Source of the DNA: Candidatus Njordarchaeum guaymasense
GTDB taxonomy: Archaea; Asgardarchaeota; Njordarchaeia; Njordarchaeales; Njordarchaeaceae
DNA length: 5,330 bases
Direction: 5' to 3'
Assembly: GCA_030587605.1 (NCBI GenBank)
Contig: JAUQYT010000157.1
Location: 1-5,330, forward strand
In this document: one piece after another, positions 4,273-5,330 of the stretch
How the letters are laid out: every line of letters starts with the position of its first letter
How positions within the stretch are numbered: the first letter of the stretch is position 1
Notes under the pieces: model-generated
What the model saw: only the letters and a program-made list of their open reading frames with translations
Told to the model about the DNA's origin: nothing
Databases searched by the model: none
Made by a program: the position numbers and the translations under genes

Positions 4273-5330
4273 ATGCCCCGCAAGGTACCAGAAACAGTCA
4301 GTCAGCAGAAGGACACTGCAGAAAAGGAAGCTTTGAAATGGCACCTGATGGGGTCTGAAGCGGTTCTAAAGACTCTGAAGACATCCGCAAGGGGATTGCG
4401 GAAAGAGGAGTCCACGGCCCGATTTGAGAAGTTTGGGCCAAACGAAATCATTTCCGAGAAGAAGTTTTCCTCACTGAAGCTGTTGCTTAAGCAGTTCACA
4501 AGTTTCCTAATTCTCATCCTAATCGCTGCGATCATAATTTCCGCTATAGTTGATTTGAGCAAGAATGAGTTCCCAGTGGACTCAGTTGCGATACTAGCCA
4601 TAGTCATACTCAGCGCTGTCCTCGGGTTTACCCAGGAGTACCGTGCAGAGCAATCAATGGAAGCCCTGAAGAGGATGGCTGCACCAAAGGCAAAGGTCCT
4701 CCGAGATGGCGTTGAGACTCACGTCGAATCAAGAGAAGTCGTACCAGGCGACATACTGATCTTGGAGATGGGGGACAAGGTTCCCGCTGATGCAAGAATA
4801 TTCGAGGCAGCGAACCTGAAGATCGACGAAGCTGTCTTGACTGGTGAGTCCACCCCTGTCGAGAAAGCTCCTGAACCACTGAAGAAAGACGTACCCATAA
4901 ACGAATGGAAGAACACAGTTTTCTCCTCTACTATAGTGAGCTATGGAAGAGCTAAGGCGGTTGTAGTAGGCACCGGAATGAATACTCAATTTGGGAAGAT
5001 AGCTAGGATGATGGAGGAGGCTGAAAAGAACAAGACTCCTCTTGAGGAAAGACTTGAGGGTCTCGGAAAGTTGCTAGGTATCGCCTTCCTATTCGTAGTC
5101 TCTGTCGTAGCTATATTCGGGCTTTTCCGAGGAGAATTGGACCCGCTAGCCATGTTTGTGTGGGCCGTGAGTCTAGCCGTTGCAGCGATCCCTGAAGCGT
5201 TACCAGTCGTGGTCACAGGATCCCTCGCCATCGGCATGCGACGCATGGCTAGACGAAACGCGATAATCAGAAAACTACCAGCAGTCGAGACACTCGGATG
5301 CGCAACGGTAATCTGCTCGGATAAAACTGG
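4273..5330 (+). CDS. P2-type cation-transporting P-type ATPase, N-terminal part
   Basis: This is the first 352 codons of a membrane ATPase that transports a cation, probably Ca2+ or another divalent ion, by forming an aspartyl-phosphate. Residues 20-60 form the N-terminal cation-ATPase domain, with 'GLRKEEstaRfekfGPNEI'. TM1 is about 77-94 and TM2 about 104-121. The actuator domain contains PGD at 158-160 and the TGES loop at 190-193. TM3 is about 266-285. TM4, about 293-320, contains PEALP at 307-311, with Glu308 at the position of the calcium-binding Glu of SERCA TM4. The phosphorylation motif begins at Asp350 (CSDKTG), where the window ends. The sequence around TM4 and DKTG is close to SERCA and PMR1-type pumps. 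PEALP in place of PEGLP occurs in many prokaryotic members. The remaining P and N domains and TM5-TM10 must lie to the right. The ion cannot be fixed without TM5 and TM6. No link to the Fe-S genes is apparent. Confidence 0.95.
   Translation, partial: MPRKVPETVSQQKDTAEKEALKWHLMGSEAVLKTLKTSARGLRKEESTARFEKFGPNEIISEKKFSSLKLLLKQFTSFLILILIAAIIISAIVDLSKNEFPVDSVAILAIVILSAVLGFTQEYRAEQSMEALKRMAAPKAKVLRDGVETHVESREVVPGDILILEMGDKVPADARIFEAANLKIDEAVLTGESTPVEKAPEPLKKDVPINEWKNTVFSSTIVSYGRAKAVVVGTGMNTQFGKIARMMEEAEKNKTPLEERLEGLGKLLGIAFLFVVSVVAIFGLFRGELDPLAMFVWAVSLAVAAIPEALPVVVTGSLAIGMRRMARRNAIIRKLPAVETLGCATVICSDKT

Overview
The window looks like archaeal chromosomal DNA, probably from the TACK/Asgard side (for example a Bathyarchaeia-like lineage), though the placement is inference. 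The evidence is GGTGA-type ribosome binding sites matching an archaeal 16S rRNA 3' end, TATA-box-like elements about 25 bases upstream of expected transcript starts, TTG start codons in good Shine-Dalgarno context, and a small longin/roadblock-like protein of a kind common in those archaea.

Layout: 1-263 is upstream DNA with one doubtful small membrane ORF on the minus strand. Positions 270-1004 and 1039-2343 form a two-gene operon. The first gene encodes a twin-CCG (HdrB/LutA-like) Fe-S protein and the second a LutB-like protein (LUD domain plus two [4Fe-4S] motifs). Two small ferredoxins follow (2425-2613 and 2865-3074), each with its own TATA-like promoter and each with a non-canonical cysteine pattern. 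A 251-base gap between them carries a T-rich stretch and a perfect 8-3-8 inverted repeat. On the minus strand, 3750-3214 encodes a longin/roadblock-like protein, convergent with the second ferredoxin. The 522-base gap 3751-4272 holds that gene's promoter, a coding-like tail with no start (3802-3933), a small CPxC ORF (4006-4185) and several dyads. It reads as partly decayed DNA. From 4273 a P2-type (calcium-transporter-like) P-type ATPase starts and runs off the right edge exactly at the phosphorylated-Asp motif.

How the genes may work together: the first four genes are all cytoplasmic iron-sulfur electron carriers or oxidoreductase parts. The CCG protein and the LutB-like protein resemble the two halves of fused LutB-LutA/HdrD-type proteins in reversed order, so they probably form one complex for oxidising a 2-hydroxyacid such as lactate or glycolate, or for heterodisulfide-like chemistry. 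The ferredoxins are candidate electron partners. No LutC and no FAD-linked oxidase gene is visible here, so the substrate cannot be assigned. The ATPase and the longin-like gene appear unrelated to this module.
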